A stretch of 64,000 bases of DNA from positions 1-64,000 of the forward strand of contig JAEWRW010000046.1 in NCBI GenBank assembly GCA_023398815.1, in the 5' to 3' direction. The notes beneath the pieces were generated by a model that had not been told where the DNA came from, did not search any database, and saw only the letters and a list, made by a program, of their open reading frames with translations. Numbering within the stretch: position 1 is the stretch's first letter; each line of letters opens with the position of its first letter. Positions 50,551 to 59,183 of the stretch are shown piece after piece. Source of the stretch: Bacillota bacterium. GTDB lineage: Bacteria > Bacillota > Clostridia > Christensenellales > UMGS416. A program made the position numbers and the translations under genes.

Positions 50551-53163
50551 TTAGGCATCCAACCCATAAGCCCGGCGGTAGAGGGCGACCAACTCGCTCA
50601 CCAGCGGCAAGCGCGGGTTGGCGGTGGTGCACTGGTCCTCGAAGGCCCGATCGGCCAGCTCCGGCAGGGCGGCGAGGTAGGTGGCTTCGTCCACCCCGCA
50701 GGCGGCCACCGTGGCGGGCACGTTGAGCTCGGCCATGAGGGTACGAATGGCGTCGATGAGGGAGCGCACGCCCTCTTCGGCTGTCGCCGCCGGCAGGCCC
50801 AGGGCACGGGAGATCTCGGCATACTTGCGGTCGGCCACGAACTCCCCGTACTTAGGGAAGGACGCGAACTTCGTGGGCTTGGTGGCGTTGTAGGCGATGA
50901 CATAGGGCAGCAGGATGGCGTTGGCCCGCCCGTGGGGGATGTGGAACTCGCCGCCCAGCTTGTGGGCCAGGCTGTGGTTCACACCCAAGAAGGCATTGGT
51001 GAACGCCATGCCAGCGATCGTCGAGGCGTTGTGCATCTTCTCACGGGCCAGGGCGTCGTCGCCGTCGCGGTAGGCCCGGGGCAGGTACTCAAACACCAGC
51101 TGGATGGCCTTGATGGCCAGGCCGTCGGTGTAGTCGCTGGCCATCACCGACACATAGGCCTCGATGGCGTGGGTCAGCACGTCCATGCCGGTGTCGGCGG
51201 TGATGGCCGGGGGCACCGTCATCACGTACTGCGGGTCCACAATGGCCACATCCGGGGTCAGTTCATAGTCCGCCAGCGGGTACTTGACGCCGCGAACCTT
51301 GTCGGTGATGACAGCGAAGGAAGTGACCTCCGACCCGGTGCCCGACGTGGTGGGGATGGCGACCATGCGCGCCTTGTTACCCAGCTTCGGGAACTTGAAC
51401 ACGCGCTTGCGGATATCCAGGAACCGCAGCCGCAGGGAGTCGAAGTCGGTGTCGGGGTGCTCGTAGAAGAGCCACATGCCCTTGGCCGCGTCGATGGCCG
51501 AGCCGCCGCCCAACGCGATGATAACGTCGGGCTGGAACTTCTCCATCATGGCGACGCCGCGCTGGATCGTCTCCACCGAAGGGTCGGGTTCCACATCGGC
51601 AAAGATCTCGCAGTGCACGTACTCCTGGCGCTTGCGCAGGTAGTAGAGCACGCGGTCGACGTAGCCGGTCTTGGCCATGAAGGGGTCAGTCACGATGAAG
51701 GCGCGGTGGATGTCGGGCATCTTCTCCAGGTACTGGGTGGAGCCGTACTCAAAGAAAATCTTCTCCGGAATCTTGAACCACTGCATGTTGACCCTCCGCT
51801 TCGCCACCCGCTTCTTGTTGATGAGGTTGACCGTCGTCACGTTGGACGAGGTCGAGTTGCGGCCATAGGAACCGCAGCCCAGCGTCAGCGAGGGCAGGAT
51901 GGCGTTGTAGATGTCACCGATGGCCCCGTGGGAGGACGGCGAGTTGACGATGAGCCGGCTGGTCTTCATCCGCGCGGCAAAGGCGTCGATGACGGCCTTG
52001 TCGTTGGAGTGGATGACCGCCGTGTGGCCCATACCGCCGTACTCCACCATCTGCTCAGCCCGGGTGATGCCCTCCTCGGCGGTGTCGACGATGTAATAAG
52101 CAAGGATCGGGCTGAGTTTCTCCTGCGACAGGGGGTAGTCGTCGCCAACACCACCCTGGCGAGCGAGCAGGATCTTGGTGTCAGCCGGCACCTCGATGCC
52201 CGCCAGCGCGGCAATCTCACCGGCGCTGTGGCCCACGATGGCCGGGTTGATGCTGCCCTTGCCCTCCACAATGACGGCCTTGATGAGTTTCGCCGTGTCC
52301 TCCTTGCCCAGGAACACGCAGCCGTTGTCCTTCAGGAAGGCCTCAAAGTCCTTGGCGATCGCCTTATCCACAATGACGGCCTGCTCGCTGGCGCAAATCA
52401 TGCCGTTGTCGAAGGTCTTGGAAAGCATGAGGTCGGTGGCCGCCCGCTTGAGGTCGGCGGACTTCTCAATGTAGCAGGGTACGTTACCGGGGCCGACGCC
52501 CAGGGCCGGCTTGCCGGTGCTGTAGGCCGCGCGCACCATTCCCGCGCCGCCAGTGGCCAGCACCGTGGCGATGCCTTCGTGGTTCATCAGGTACTGGGTG
52601 GCCTCGATGGACGGTTGCTCCACCCACTGGATGCAGTGGGCCGGCGCGCCGGCGGTGATGGCGGCATCGCGCACCACGCGGGCGGCCTCGGCGCTGCACC
52701 CCTGCGCCGCCGGGTGGAAGGCGAACACGATGGGGTTGCGGGTCTTGATGGCGATGAGCGCCTTAAACATCGTGGTGGAGGTCGGGTTGGTCGTGGGCGT
52801 CACCGCGCACACCACGCCCACCGGCTCGGCCACTTCGTAGTAGTCCTCCTGGGCGTTCTCGTCAATGACGCCCACCGTCTTGTCATACTTGATGCTGTGG
52901 TAGATGTACTCGGTGGCGAAGAGGTTTTTGGTGATCTTGTCCTCGTAAACGCCGCGGCCGGTCTCCTCCACCGCCAACTTGGCCAGGCGCATGTGCTGGT
53001 CCACACCGGCCAGCGCCATGGCCCGCACAATGTCGTCCACTTTTTCCTGGTCAAAGGTCATGAATTCATCGAGTGCGCGCCGTCCGTTGGCCACCAAGGT
53101 GTCGATGGCCTGCCGAACCGTGTCCTGGGTGTTTTCGGGTTTGTTGGTTTCTTTGCCTGCCAT
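50551..53163 (-). CDS. adhE: Bifunctional acetaldehyde-CoA/alcohol dehydrogenase
   Basis: An 870-residue fermentation enzyme that reduces acetyl-CoA to ethanol in two steps, regenerating NAD. The N-terminal aldehyde dehydrogenase half (about 1-440) has the catalytic C257 in GMICASEQ and GVGPGNVPCYIEK. The linker around 440-460 contains the RRVNMQWFKIPEKIFFE segment. The iron-type alcohol dehydrogenase half (about 460-865) has GGGSAIDAAK, PTTSGTGSEVT and the iron ligands in HAIEAYVS and LGVNHSLAHKLGGEFHIPHG. GGAGGGAAC precedes ATG 53163. Such enzymes form spirosome filaments. Confidence 0.98.
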   Translation of the reverse strand: MAGKETNKPENTQDTVRQAIDTLVANGRRALDEFMTFDQEKVDDIVRAMALAGVDQHMRLAKLAVEETGRGVYEDKITKNLFATEYIYHSIKYDKTVGVIDENAQEDYYEVAEPVGVVCAVTPTTNPTSTTMFKALIAIKTRNPIVFAFHPAAQGCSAEAARVVRDAAITAGAPAHCIQWVEQPSIEATQYLMNHEGIATVLATGGAGMVRAAYSTGKPALGVGPGNVPCYIEKSADLKRAATDLMLSKTFDNGMICASEQAVIVDKAIAKDFEAFLKDNGCVFLGKEDTAKLIKAVIVEGKGSINPAIVGHSAGEIAALAGIEVPADTKILLARQGGVGDDYPLSQEKLSPILAYYIVDTAEEGITRAEQMVEYGGMGHTAVIHSNDKAVIDAFAARMKTSRLIVNSPSSHGAIGDIYNAILPSLTLGCGSYGRNSTSSNVTTVNLINKKRVAKRRVNMQWFKIPEKIFFEYGSTQYLEKMPDIHRAFIVTDPFMAKTGYVDRVLYYLRKRQEYVHCEIFADVEPDPSVETIQRGVAMMEKFQPDVIIALGGGSAIDAAKGMWLFYEHPDTDFDSLRLRFLDIRKRVFKFPKLGNKARMVAIPTTSGTGSEVTSFAVITDKVRGVKYPLADYELTPDVAIVDPQYVMTVPPAITADTGMDVLTHAIEAYVSVMASDYTDGLAIKAIQLVFEYLPRAYRDGDDALAREKMHNASTIAGMAFTNAFLGVNHSLAHKLGGEFHIPHGRANAILLPYVIAYNATKPTKFASFPKYGEFVADRKYAEISRALGLPAATAEEGVRSLIDAIRTLMAELNVPATVAACGVDEATYLAALPELADRAFEDQCTTANPRLPLVSELVALYRRAYGLDA

Positions 53164-53220
53164 GGTTGTTCCCTCCAAATTGTCTCGCCGCTGTCCGTTG
53201 CCGGTGTTTGGCGGCGTTAT

Positions 53221-53238
53221 TTGTTATTTATTTCACAA
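53221..53238 (-). promoter_or_regulatory. Rex-like operator of adhE
   Basis: On the minus strand TTGTGAAATAAATAACAA is close to the redox repressor Rex consensus (TTGT.A....TTAACAA type). It sits directly downstream of the -10 box, across the expected transcription start, where a repressor would block transcription. Rex releases DNA at high NADH, which would induce adhE. Confidence 0.75.
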
Positions 53239-53242
53239 TCAT

Positions 53243-53271
53243 AGTGTAGGCTATCGTTAAATATTTGTCAA
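53243..53271 (-). promoter_or_regulatory. Promoter of adhE
   Basis: A perfect TTGACA (53266-53271) and TACACT (53243-53248) are 17 bases apart on the minus strand, about 80 bases before the start codon. Farther upstream TTACA...TGTAA arms ten bases apart (near 53300) form another inverted repeat. Confidence 0.82.
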
Positions 53272-53396
53272 TATAGTTTGGGTGCGATCGAGTTCCAAAA
53301 TTACATTGACAATTTTGTAACATTCTACGACAGCATTCGGGCGGCGTCCAACGCCGAAATGGAGCTTTCACCACCCTTCCCGATGATTAAATACGG

Positions 53397-53440
53397 TTTC
53401 CTTTGCTGCCCCGGTGCGGTATACTATGGAAAGCTTTCCA
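53397..53440 (+). promoter_or_regulatory. Promoter and palindromic operator of the alpha-galactosidase gene
   Basis: TATACT (53420-53425) with a weak TTTCCT (53397-53402) 17 bases upstream. The perfect 14-bp palindrome TGGAAAGCTTTCCA (53427-53440) begins one base after the -10 box and covers the expected start point, typical for a repressor. It resembles LacI-family operators, but its centre is GC, not the CG of CcpA cre sites. Confidence 0.7.
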
Positions 53441-53458
53441 GACAGAAAGGGGATTGCC

Positions 53459-55645
53459 ATGCCCATCCGCATTGACGAGACAAATAGAGTGTTCCACCTG
53501 CAAGCGGGCGATATGAGCTACATTCTGGAGGTGCGGCCTTCGGGCCACCTGTGCCATGTACACTGGGGCCGGCGCATCGCGGCGCTGCACCTCACCGATG
53601 TGGTGCGCCCAACCGACCGGGCCTTCTCCCCCATGCCGGATCTTGACGACAAAACCTACTCGCTGGACACGCTGCCGCTGGAATACCCGGCTTACGGCAA
53701 CTCGGATTTCCGCGCGCCGGCCTACCAGATTGAGCTCGCCAACGGCACCACGGTGACCGACCTGCGCTACCAGAGCCACCGGGTACTTCCCGGCAAGCCC
53801 GCCCTGCCGGGCCTGCCCGCCACCTATGTGGAGGCCGACAGCGAGGCTGACACGCTGGAGATCACCCTGCGGGATGCCCTGACCGGCCTCCGGGCGGTGC
53901 TGCTCTACACGGCCTATGCCGACCGCCCCATCGTGACCCGTTCTGTGCGGTTGGAGAATGGCGGCTCCGCGCCCCTGCGTGTGCTGCGTGCCCTCTCCAT
54001 GAGCGTGGACCTACCCACGGCTGACTACGAGATGCTGCATCTTTCCGGCGCGTGGGCGCGGGAGCGCCACGTCGTGCGGCGGCCCCTGACCCCCGGCACC
54101 CACAGCATTGAGAGCCGCCGCGGGGCCAGTTCCCACCAGCAGAACCCATTTGTTGCGTTGCTCTCCCCCGGCGCGACCGAGACGGCCGGCGAAGTGCGGG
54201 CCGTGAACCTTGTGTACAGCGGCAATTTCCTCGCGCAGGCCGAGGTGGATCAGTTTGCCACCACGCGACTCTCCATCGGCATCAACCCGTTCGATTTCTC
54301 CTGGCTGCTGGAGCCGGGCGAGACCTTCCAGACCCCCGAGGCGGTGCTGGCCTACTCAGCCAACGGCATGGGTGGGCTCTCCCGCGCGCTGCACGGGCTG
54401 TATCGCAGCCGGCTCTGCCGCGGGCGCTACCGCGATGGCGGGCGGCCCATCCTCATCAACAACTGGGAGGCCACCTACTTCCAATTCACCCCGGCCAAGA
54501 TTCTGGAGCTCGCCAAGGCCGCCGCCGGCTGCGGCATCGAGCTGCTGGTATTGGACGATGGGTGGTTTGGCCACCGCGACGACGACAAGACCTCGCTGGG
54601 CGACTGGTTTGTGCACAAAGCAAAGCTGCCCGACGGTCTCAAGAGCCTGGCCGAGGGCGTCAACGCCGCCGGGCTCAAGTTTGGCCTGTGGTTTGAGCCG
54701 GAGATGGTCTCGGTGGACAGTGAACTTTACCGCGCCCACCCCGACTGGTGCCTGCATGTGCCCGACCGCACCCGCAGCGAGGGCCGCAACCAGCTGGTGC
54801 TCGACCTCTCCCGCGCTGAGGTGCGGGACGCCGTGGTCGCCATGATGACCGAGATTCTCTCGGGCGCACCCATTGGCTACGTCAAGTGGGACATGAACCG
54901 CCACATGAGCGAGGTGGGCTCCGCCGCCCTGCCAGCCGAGCGCCAGCGCGAAACGGCTCACCGATATCTGCTGGGCGTCTATGAGATTATGGAGCGGCTG
55001 ACGGCGTCCTTCCCGGATGTGCTCTTTGAGAGCTGCTCCGGCGGCGGCGGGCGGTTCGACCCCGGCCTGCTCTACTACATGCCCCAGGCTTGGACCAGCG
55101 ACGACACCGACGCCATCGAGCGCCTGCACATCCAGTGGGGCACCAGCATGGCCTACCCGGCGGCGGCCATGGGCTCCCACGTGTCGGCCTCGCCCAACCA
55201 CCAGATCGGTCGTGTCACGCCCATCACCACCCGCGGCGCGGTGGCCATGAGCGGCAACCTTGGGTACGAGCTTGACTTAACGGCCCTGCCCCAGAGCGAC
55301 TTGGACGCCATCGCGGCCCAGGTGGCCTACTACAAGGGCATCCGCGACGTCGTGCAGTTTGGCGACTTCTACCGCCTGCTGAGCCCTGAGGATGGGAAGG
55401 AATGCGCCTGGATGTTTGTGACCGCCGACCGTAAGCGGGCCTTCGTGGTCTACGTGCGAGTGCTGGCCATCCCCCATGGGCCGCTGCAGCGCCTGCGACT
55501 GGATGGCCTGGACGCCGGGCTCCTCTACCGCACCGGGAACGGCGCGGTGGCGGCCGCTGGCGACGAACTCATGGCCATCGGCCTTGCCATCCCCGATCTG
55601 CATGGCGACAGCCAGTCCGTCACCTGGCTGCTGACGGCGGAGTAA
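53459..55645 (+). CDS. Alpha-galactosidase (glycoside hydrolase family 36)
   Basis: A 728-residue enzyme. The N-terminal beta-sandwich covers about 1-330. The TIM barrel (about 330-640) has LVLDDGWFGHRDDD, KFGLWFEPEMV, the nucleophile D478 in YVKWDMNR, the cysteine-glycine motif FESCSGGGGRFD, and the acid/base D548 in WTSDDTD. A C-terminal beta domain closes it. Length and residue spacing are those of tetrameric bacterial GH36 enzymes. No signal peptide, so it cleaves imported raffinose- or melibiose-type sugars. AAAGGGG precedes ATG 53459. No transporter lies next to it. Confidence 0.96.
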   Translation: MPIRIDETNRVFHLQAGDMSYILEVRPSGHLCHVHWGRRIAALHLTDVVRPTDRAFSPMPDLDDKTYSLDTLPLEYPAYGNSDFRAPAYQIELANGTTVTDLRYQSHRVLPGKPALPGLPATYVEADSEADTLEITLRDALTGLRAVLLYTAYADRPIVTRSVRLENGGSAPLRVLRALSMSVDLPTADYEMLHLSGAWARERHVVRRPLTPGTHSIESRRGASSHQQNPFVALLSPGATETAGEVRAVNLVYSGNFLAQAEVDQFATTRLSIGINPFDFSWLLEPGETFQTPEAVLAYSANGMGGLSRALHGLYRSRLCRGRYRDGGRPILINNWEATYFQFTPAKILELAKAAAGCGIELLVLDDGWFGHRDDDKTSLGDWFVHKAKLPDGLKSLAEGVNAAGLKFGLWFEPEMVSVDSELYRAHPDWCLHVPDRTRSEGRNQLVLDLSRAEVRDAVVAMMTEILSGAPIGYVKWDMNRHMSEVGSAALPAERQRETAHRYLLGVYEIMERLTASFPDVLFESCSGGGGRFDPGLLYYMPQAWTSDDTDAIERLHIQWGTSMAYPAAAMGSHVSASPNHQIGRVTPITTRGAVAMSGNLGYELDLTALPQSDLDAIAAQVAYYKGIRDVVQFGDFYRLLSPEDGKECAWMFVTADRKRAFVVYVRVLAIPHGPLQRLRLDGLDAGLLYRTGNGAVAAAGDELMAIGLAIPDLHGDSQSVTWLLTAE

Positions 55646-55654
55646 CCACAACGG

Positions 55655-55698
55655 ACAAAGCACCGCCCGCCACAGCATTGTGGCGGGCGGTGCTTTGT
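55655..55698. terminator. Bidirectional terminator between GH36 and MATE genes
   Basis: A perfect 20-bp stem (55655-55674 with 55679-55698) with loop GCAT. It has GCTTTGTGTT on the plus side and GCTTTGTCC on the minus side. Confidence 0.88.
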
Positions 55699-55718
55699 GT
55701 TCATCAAGCAGAAGCTCC

Positions 55719-57080
55719 TTACACGCGGATGGACTTCCACCGGCCCTGCCGCACCCGCCAGGCATACAGGCCCGTGCGGATGAGAAAATCGGCCAGCAGC
55801 ATCCAGATAACGCCGATGATGCCCATCTGCCAGAAGTGATGGAGCCCCCAACTCATGGCGATGCGGATGATCCAGATGCCAAGAATGGTGGAATACATGA
55901 CGAACTTGATGTCTCCACCGGTGCGCAGCGTGGCCGAGAGGATGGTGACAGCCGCCATGAACGGCGCCCCCAACGCCAGCACGCGGATGCACTGCACCGA
56001 CAACGCTAACACGTCGGCCTCATCGGTGTACGCCCCGGCAATGGGCTGGGCAAACAGCGCCAGCGCGGCGCTGATGACGATCATCATGGCAATGGCAAGG
56101 GCCGTGGAGCAAAAGTTGATGCGCTCGGCCCGCCGCGGGTCGCCCGCTCCCAGGCTGTGGCCCACCAGCGTGGCGGTGGCCATGCCCAGGCCGAAGCCCG
56201 GCATGAAGGAGATGGAATTGATGTTCATGACAATGGGATAGGTGACCTTATCGACGTCGGCCATGGTGTAGATGACGATGTTGAGCACCAGAAAGCCGCC
56301 CTGCATGACAATCTGCTCCATAGCCGCGGGCAGCCCGATGTTGAGGATGCGCTTGACCATGCCAAGCTCCAGTCGGAAGCCATCGTGGCGGTTGAGGCTG
56401 ATGCGCCCTCGTCCGCGGTAGAGCGCTACCACCATGATGAGCCCACCCAGGAACCGCGCGGCAACCGCCGCCCAGGCCGCCCCAGCAATGCCCATATCCA
56501 ACACATTGATGAGGAAGAGCCCGACGATGAGATAGGCGACGTTAACGATGAGCGACACCACCAGCGGCAGCAACATGTTGCCCACGCCCCGGTAGATGCC
56601 TGAGATGACAATGTTGATGGTGAGCGGCGGCAAGCTAAAGAGAAGAATGCGAAAGAGAATCGCCCCCTGCTCGTAATACTCCGGCTGGGTGGCACGAGGG
56701 ATGAACAGATTGAGAAGCGGCTCATAGAAGACCAAGCAAAGCACCGTCAGCACCACTGAGCAGTACACCACAAGGATGAGGCTTTGCAGCGCAGCCTTGC
56801 GCACGCCGACGCCGTCACCCTCGCCTGTGAGGCGTGAGATGATGACCGTGGCCCCGGTGGACAGCGCCGCGAAGGCCGCTTGCAGGAAGAAGAACAGCGA
56901 ATTGACCATGCCAGAGGCCGCCAGTGCCACCGCGCTGATGCCGCCCACGAGCATCGTCATGAACACGCCGATCATCATGACCAGCACCTGTTCCAGGATG
57001 GACGGCCAGCCCAGCTTCAAAATGTCGGCGGTGATGCCCCGCCAGGCGGCCAGCTTTCCATCCGGCACGTGTGTCTGCAT
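55719..57080 (-). CDS. MATE-family multidrug/sodium antiporter
   Basis: A 453-residue membrane protein with twelve expected spans in two six-span halves. Family features are GWPSILEQVLVMMIGVFMTMLVGGISAVALAASGMVNS in outline for the first half, and GLPAAMEQIVMQGGFLVLNIVIY in the second. It exports organic cations in exchange for Na or H ions; the substrate is unknown. GGGGGAG lies before ATG 57080. A promoter (57133-57161) lies 50 bases upstream. Confidence 0.93.
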   Translation of the reverse strand: MQTHVPDGKLAAWRGITADILKLGWPSILEQVLVMMIGVFMTMLVGGISAVALAASGMVNSLFFFLQAAFAALSTGATVIISRLTGEGDGVGVRKAALQSLILVVYCSVVLTVLCLVFYEPLLNLFIPRATQPEYYEQGAILFRILLFSLPPLTINIVISGIYRGVGNMLLPLVVSLIVNVAYLIVGLFLINVLDMGIAGAAWAAVAARFLGGLIMVVALYRGRGRISLNRHDGFRLELGMVKRILNIGLPAAMEQIVMQGGFLVLNIVIYTMADVDKVTYPIVMNINSISFMPGFGLGMATATLVGHSLGAGDPRRAERINFCSTALAIAMMIVISAALALFAQPIAGAYTDEADVLALSVQCIRVLALGAPFMAAVTILSATLRTGGDIKFVMYSTILGIWIIRIAMSWGLHHFWQMGIIGVIWMLLADFLIRTGLYAWRVRQGRWKSIRV

Positions 57081-57132
57081 GTGCGTCTCCCCCGTTGGCG
57101 TCTGCCGCTGGCGCCATTGCCGCGGTTCCTCC

Positions 57133-57161
57133 ATCATAGCCGAACCGGCCCCCACTGGCAA
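57133..57161 (-). promoter_or_regulatory. Promoter of the MATE gene
   Basis: TTGCCA (57156-57161) and TATGAT (57133-57138) are 17 bases apart on the minus strand. Confidence 0.75.
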
Positions 57162-57225
57162 GGAAAAACCGGCTCCTTGGCGCATTCTGCACAGGAACGG
57201 CGCACATTTCCTGACGTTTCCCACA

Positions 57226-57254
57226 TTGTGCCGGCATTTCTCATTTGCTATAAT
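57226..57254 (+). promoter_or_regulatory. Promoter of the SIS-domain gene
   Basis: TTGTGC (57226-57231) and a perfect TATAAT (57249-57254) are 17 bases apart. The leader before the start codon is about 88 bases. Confidence 0.8.
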
Positions 57255-57348
57255 AGTTTGGTCAAAGACTGTGGGAGATGGGAATGACTGTGGTTGGCGG
57301 CGCCAATCCGGCGTTCTATCTGTGCGCTGCAAACAAAGGAGTGTGCCC

Positions 57349-57915
57349 ATGTCCGAGCGGAATTACAGTTCGATCGCCAAACAGGTCATTCGGTTGGAGG
57401 GCAGCGCTGTCGCGCGGCTGGCCGATAATCTGGACGGTGACACCTTCAACGCGCTGGTAGAGCTGCTTCTCAAGTGCAAAGCCAGCGGCGGGCGCGTCAT
57501 CGTGACCGGCAAAGGCAACTCCGGCATGGTTGCCCGCAAGATCAGCTACAGCCTGTGCTGCGTGGACATCCCTGCGGTGTTCTTGGCCTCCGGCGAGGGG
57601 GTTCATGCCACCACCGGCCTCATTCAGCCTGGCGACATCCTCATTGCCGTCTCTCGCGGGGGCGACTCGGAGGAAGTGGTGGAGCTCATGAAAATCGCCC
57701 GGCAGCGCAGCGCGCGCATCGTGGCTGTCACAGCCAACCCGGCGTCGCCCATGGCGCTTTTGAGCGACCTCATGCTGCGAGTGTCCATCGACCGCGACGC
57801 CGAGGCGCACGACTACCTGGCGACCTCCAGCATGCTGGCGATGATCGCGGTATTCGACGCGGTGGCACTCTCCATCCAACCCAGTAAACGCCTGCAGCAA
57901 CTGGCCGACAAATAA
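57349..57915 (+). CDS. SIS-domain sugar-phosphate isomerase-like protein (KdsD/GutQ type)
   Basis: A 188-residue protein with a single SIS domain (about 35-170). It has VIVTGKGNSGMVARKISYSL, FLASGEGVHATTGLIQPGDILIAVSRGGDSEEVVELMK in outline and IVAVTANPASPMA. This is the arabinose-5-phosphate isomerase (KdsD/KpsF/GutQ) pattern without the CBS pair, so the substrate may differ. AAAGGAG precedes ATG 57349. It has its own promoter and terminator. Confidence 0.85.
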   Translation: MSERNYSSIAKQVIRLEGSAVARLADNLDGDTFNALVELLLKCKASGGRVIVTGKGNSGMVARKISYSLCCVDIPAVFLASGEGVHATTGLIQPGDILIAVSRGGDSEEVVELMKIARQRSARIVAVTANPASPMALLSDLMLRVSIDRDAEAHDYLATSSMLAMIAVFDAVALSIQPSKRLQQLADK

Positions 57916-57929
57916 CCAGACTTCTTCCG

Positions 57930-57960
57930 CCGCCCCCATGTGGGGGCGGTGTGTTTTTTC
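57930..57960 (+). terminator. Terminator of the SIS-domain gene
   Basis: A perfect CCGCCCCC/GGGGGCGG stem with loop ATGT is followed by TGTGTTTTTTC. Confidence 0.93.
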
Positions 57961-57989
57961 CTCACCGCAAAGGCAGAAAGGAGAACACC

Positions 57990-58388
57990 ATGATCTCACC
58001 GGCTCTGCATTTCCCCGGCACCTGCGAGGAAGCGATCAACCTCTACGAGCGGGTGTTTGCCGCCACCGACAAGCAGATTCAGTACTACCGCGACGCGCCG
58101 CCCAACCCTGGCTTTGAGGTGACAGAGGGCATGGCGAACCAAGTGATGCACGCCAGCCTCACCATCTGCGGCACGCCCGTCAACTTCAGTGACAGCACTG
58201 AGCCCACCTTTGCCGGCAACATGATCTGCCTGAACGTGTTCTTTGACTCGGCGGACGGCGTGCGCCGTGCCTGGGAGGGCCTGAAGGACGGTGGAACGGT
58301 CGTGGTGGAGCTGGGGCCTCAGTTCTTCAGCCCCCTGTATGCCGCCGTGGTAGACCGCTTTGGCATCAAGTGGCAGCTGATCTCCTGA
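57990..58388 (+). CDS. VOC-fold PhnB-like protein
   Basis: A 132-residue protein of the glyoxalase/bleomycin resistance (VOC) superfamily, PhnB type. It begins SPALHFPGTCEEAINLYERVFAA, has VMHASLTICGTPVNFSDS in the middle and ends GPQFFSPLYAAVVDRFGIKWQLI. The function of PhnB-like proteins is unknown. AAAGGAG precedes ATG 57990. It is monocistronic. Confidence 0.88.
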   Translation: MISPALHFPGTCEEAINLYERVFAATDKQIQYYRDAPPNPGFEVTEGMANQVMHASLTICGTPVNFSDSTEPTFAGNMICLNVFFDSADGVRRAWEGLKDGGTVVVELGPQFFSPLYAAVVDRFGIKWQLIS

Positions 58389-58410
58389 CCCACCCAAGGA
58401 TAACAACGAC

Positions 58411-58445
58411 AGAGACCCGTCAGCAATGACGGGTCTCTTCTGTTC
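58411..58445 (+). terminator. Terminator of the VOC-fold gene
   Basis: A perfect 12-bp stem AGAGACCCGTCA/TGACGGGTCTCT with loop GCAA is followed by TCTGTT. Confidence 0.85.
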
Positions 58446-58551
58446 AGTCGGTATGCCCGGAGCGACTCCTCGCGCCGGTGATGTGTACCGGAGCATTGAT
58501 TTCATCGGGGTTCCGTTCATTTTCTCAGTATCCTCTTGTGCGTGCCAATAC

Positions 58552-59118
58552 TCAGAAGCTCATTCTCATCATGAATAGCAAATAGAGAATGGCTGGTAGC
58601 CCGATGACAGATAGTATGGTGACCGCAGTACGCACCCTTTTCTCACCGCGCAATGCCAATAGCAAAAGCTTATAGCCCACGATTCCAATCCATCCACCCA
58701 AACCATTGAGAATGATATCATCAACGTCAGCTGTCCCAATGCCCATAAACCCCTGCACGACTTCTACAAACAAACTCACCAGAAACACAACCAGCAGGTT
58801 GGGCAGTGCGCTTTTCGTTTTTCTGAGCAATGGTAGATAGAGGCCAAGGGGCACAAACATAACGATATTACCGATGACATTGCCGAAAGCAAATGCCTTC
58901 ATGTCCTCCGAATTGCCACGTACGTACTCCATGATGCTATGAAATGGAATGAGGTTGATTGACCGAACCAGAGTCCTCTGGCTATGAAAGAGCTCCAAGG
59001 GCGAAATCCTTGAAAAGAACACTATTTTCATGAGCAAGAGGGTGTAACAAACGAAAACAACAGACAAAAAGACAGCTTGCATTCGCTCCCGTCTACTCAT
59101 AATACTGCCACTTTGCAT
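58552..59118 (-). CDS. VanZ-like membrane protein
   Basis: A 188-residue protein of the VanZ family. Spans lie at about 15-35, 75-98, 103-122, 135-155 and 163-183. Family motifs are NLIPFHSIMEYV, NVIGNIVMFVPLGLYLPLL and VDDIILNGLGGWIGI. VanZ gives low-level teicoplanin resistance in enterococci; a housekeeping role in the envelope is more likely here. Its base composition is visibly less GC-rich than its neighbours, suggesting acquisition. GGAGGAATG lies before ATG 59118. Confidence 0.9.
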   Translation of the reverse strand: MQSGSIMSRRERMQAVFLSVVFVCYTLLLMKIVFFSRISPLELFHSQRTLVRSINLIPFHSIMEYVRGNSEDMKAFAFGNVIGNIVMFVPLGLYLPLLRKTKSALPNLLVVFLVSLFVEVVQGFMGIGTADVDDIILNGLGGWIGIVGYKLLLLALRGEKRVRTAVTILSVIGLPAILYLLFMMRMSF

Positions 59119-59183
59119 TTCATTCCTCCTGTATCACAACGAGTCCCAGCCCCACCCCTTATTCGGCAGGCTATTGCAGCCGG

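Noticed and set aside
50545..53244. An 899-residue open frame on the plus strand across adhE
   Set aside because: It is a GC-rich mirror frame of adhE with no ribosome binding site and no recognisable protein motif; adhE itself has all catalytic motifs.
53427..53440. A CcpA cre site
   Set aside because: The centre is GC, not CG, and the arms are TGGAAA/TTTCCA; a LacI-like operator is more likely, with no proof.
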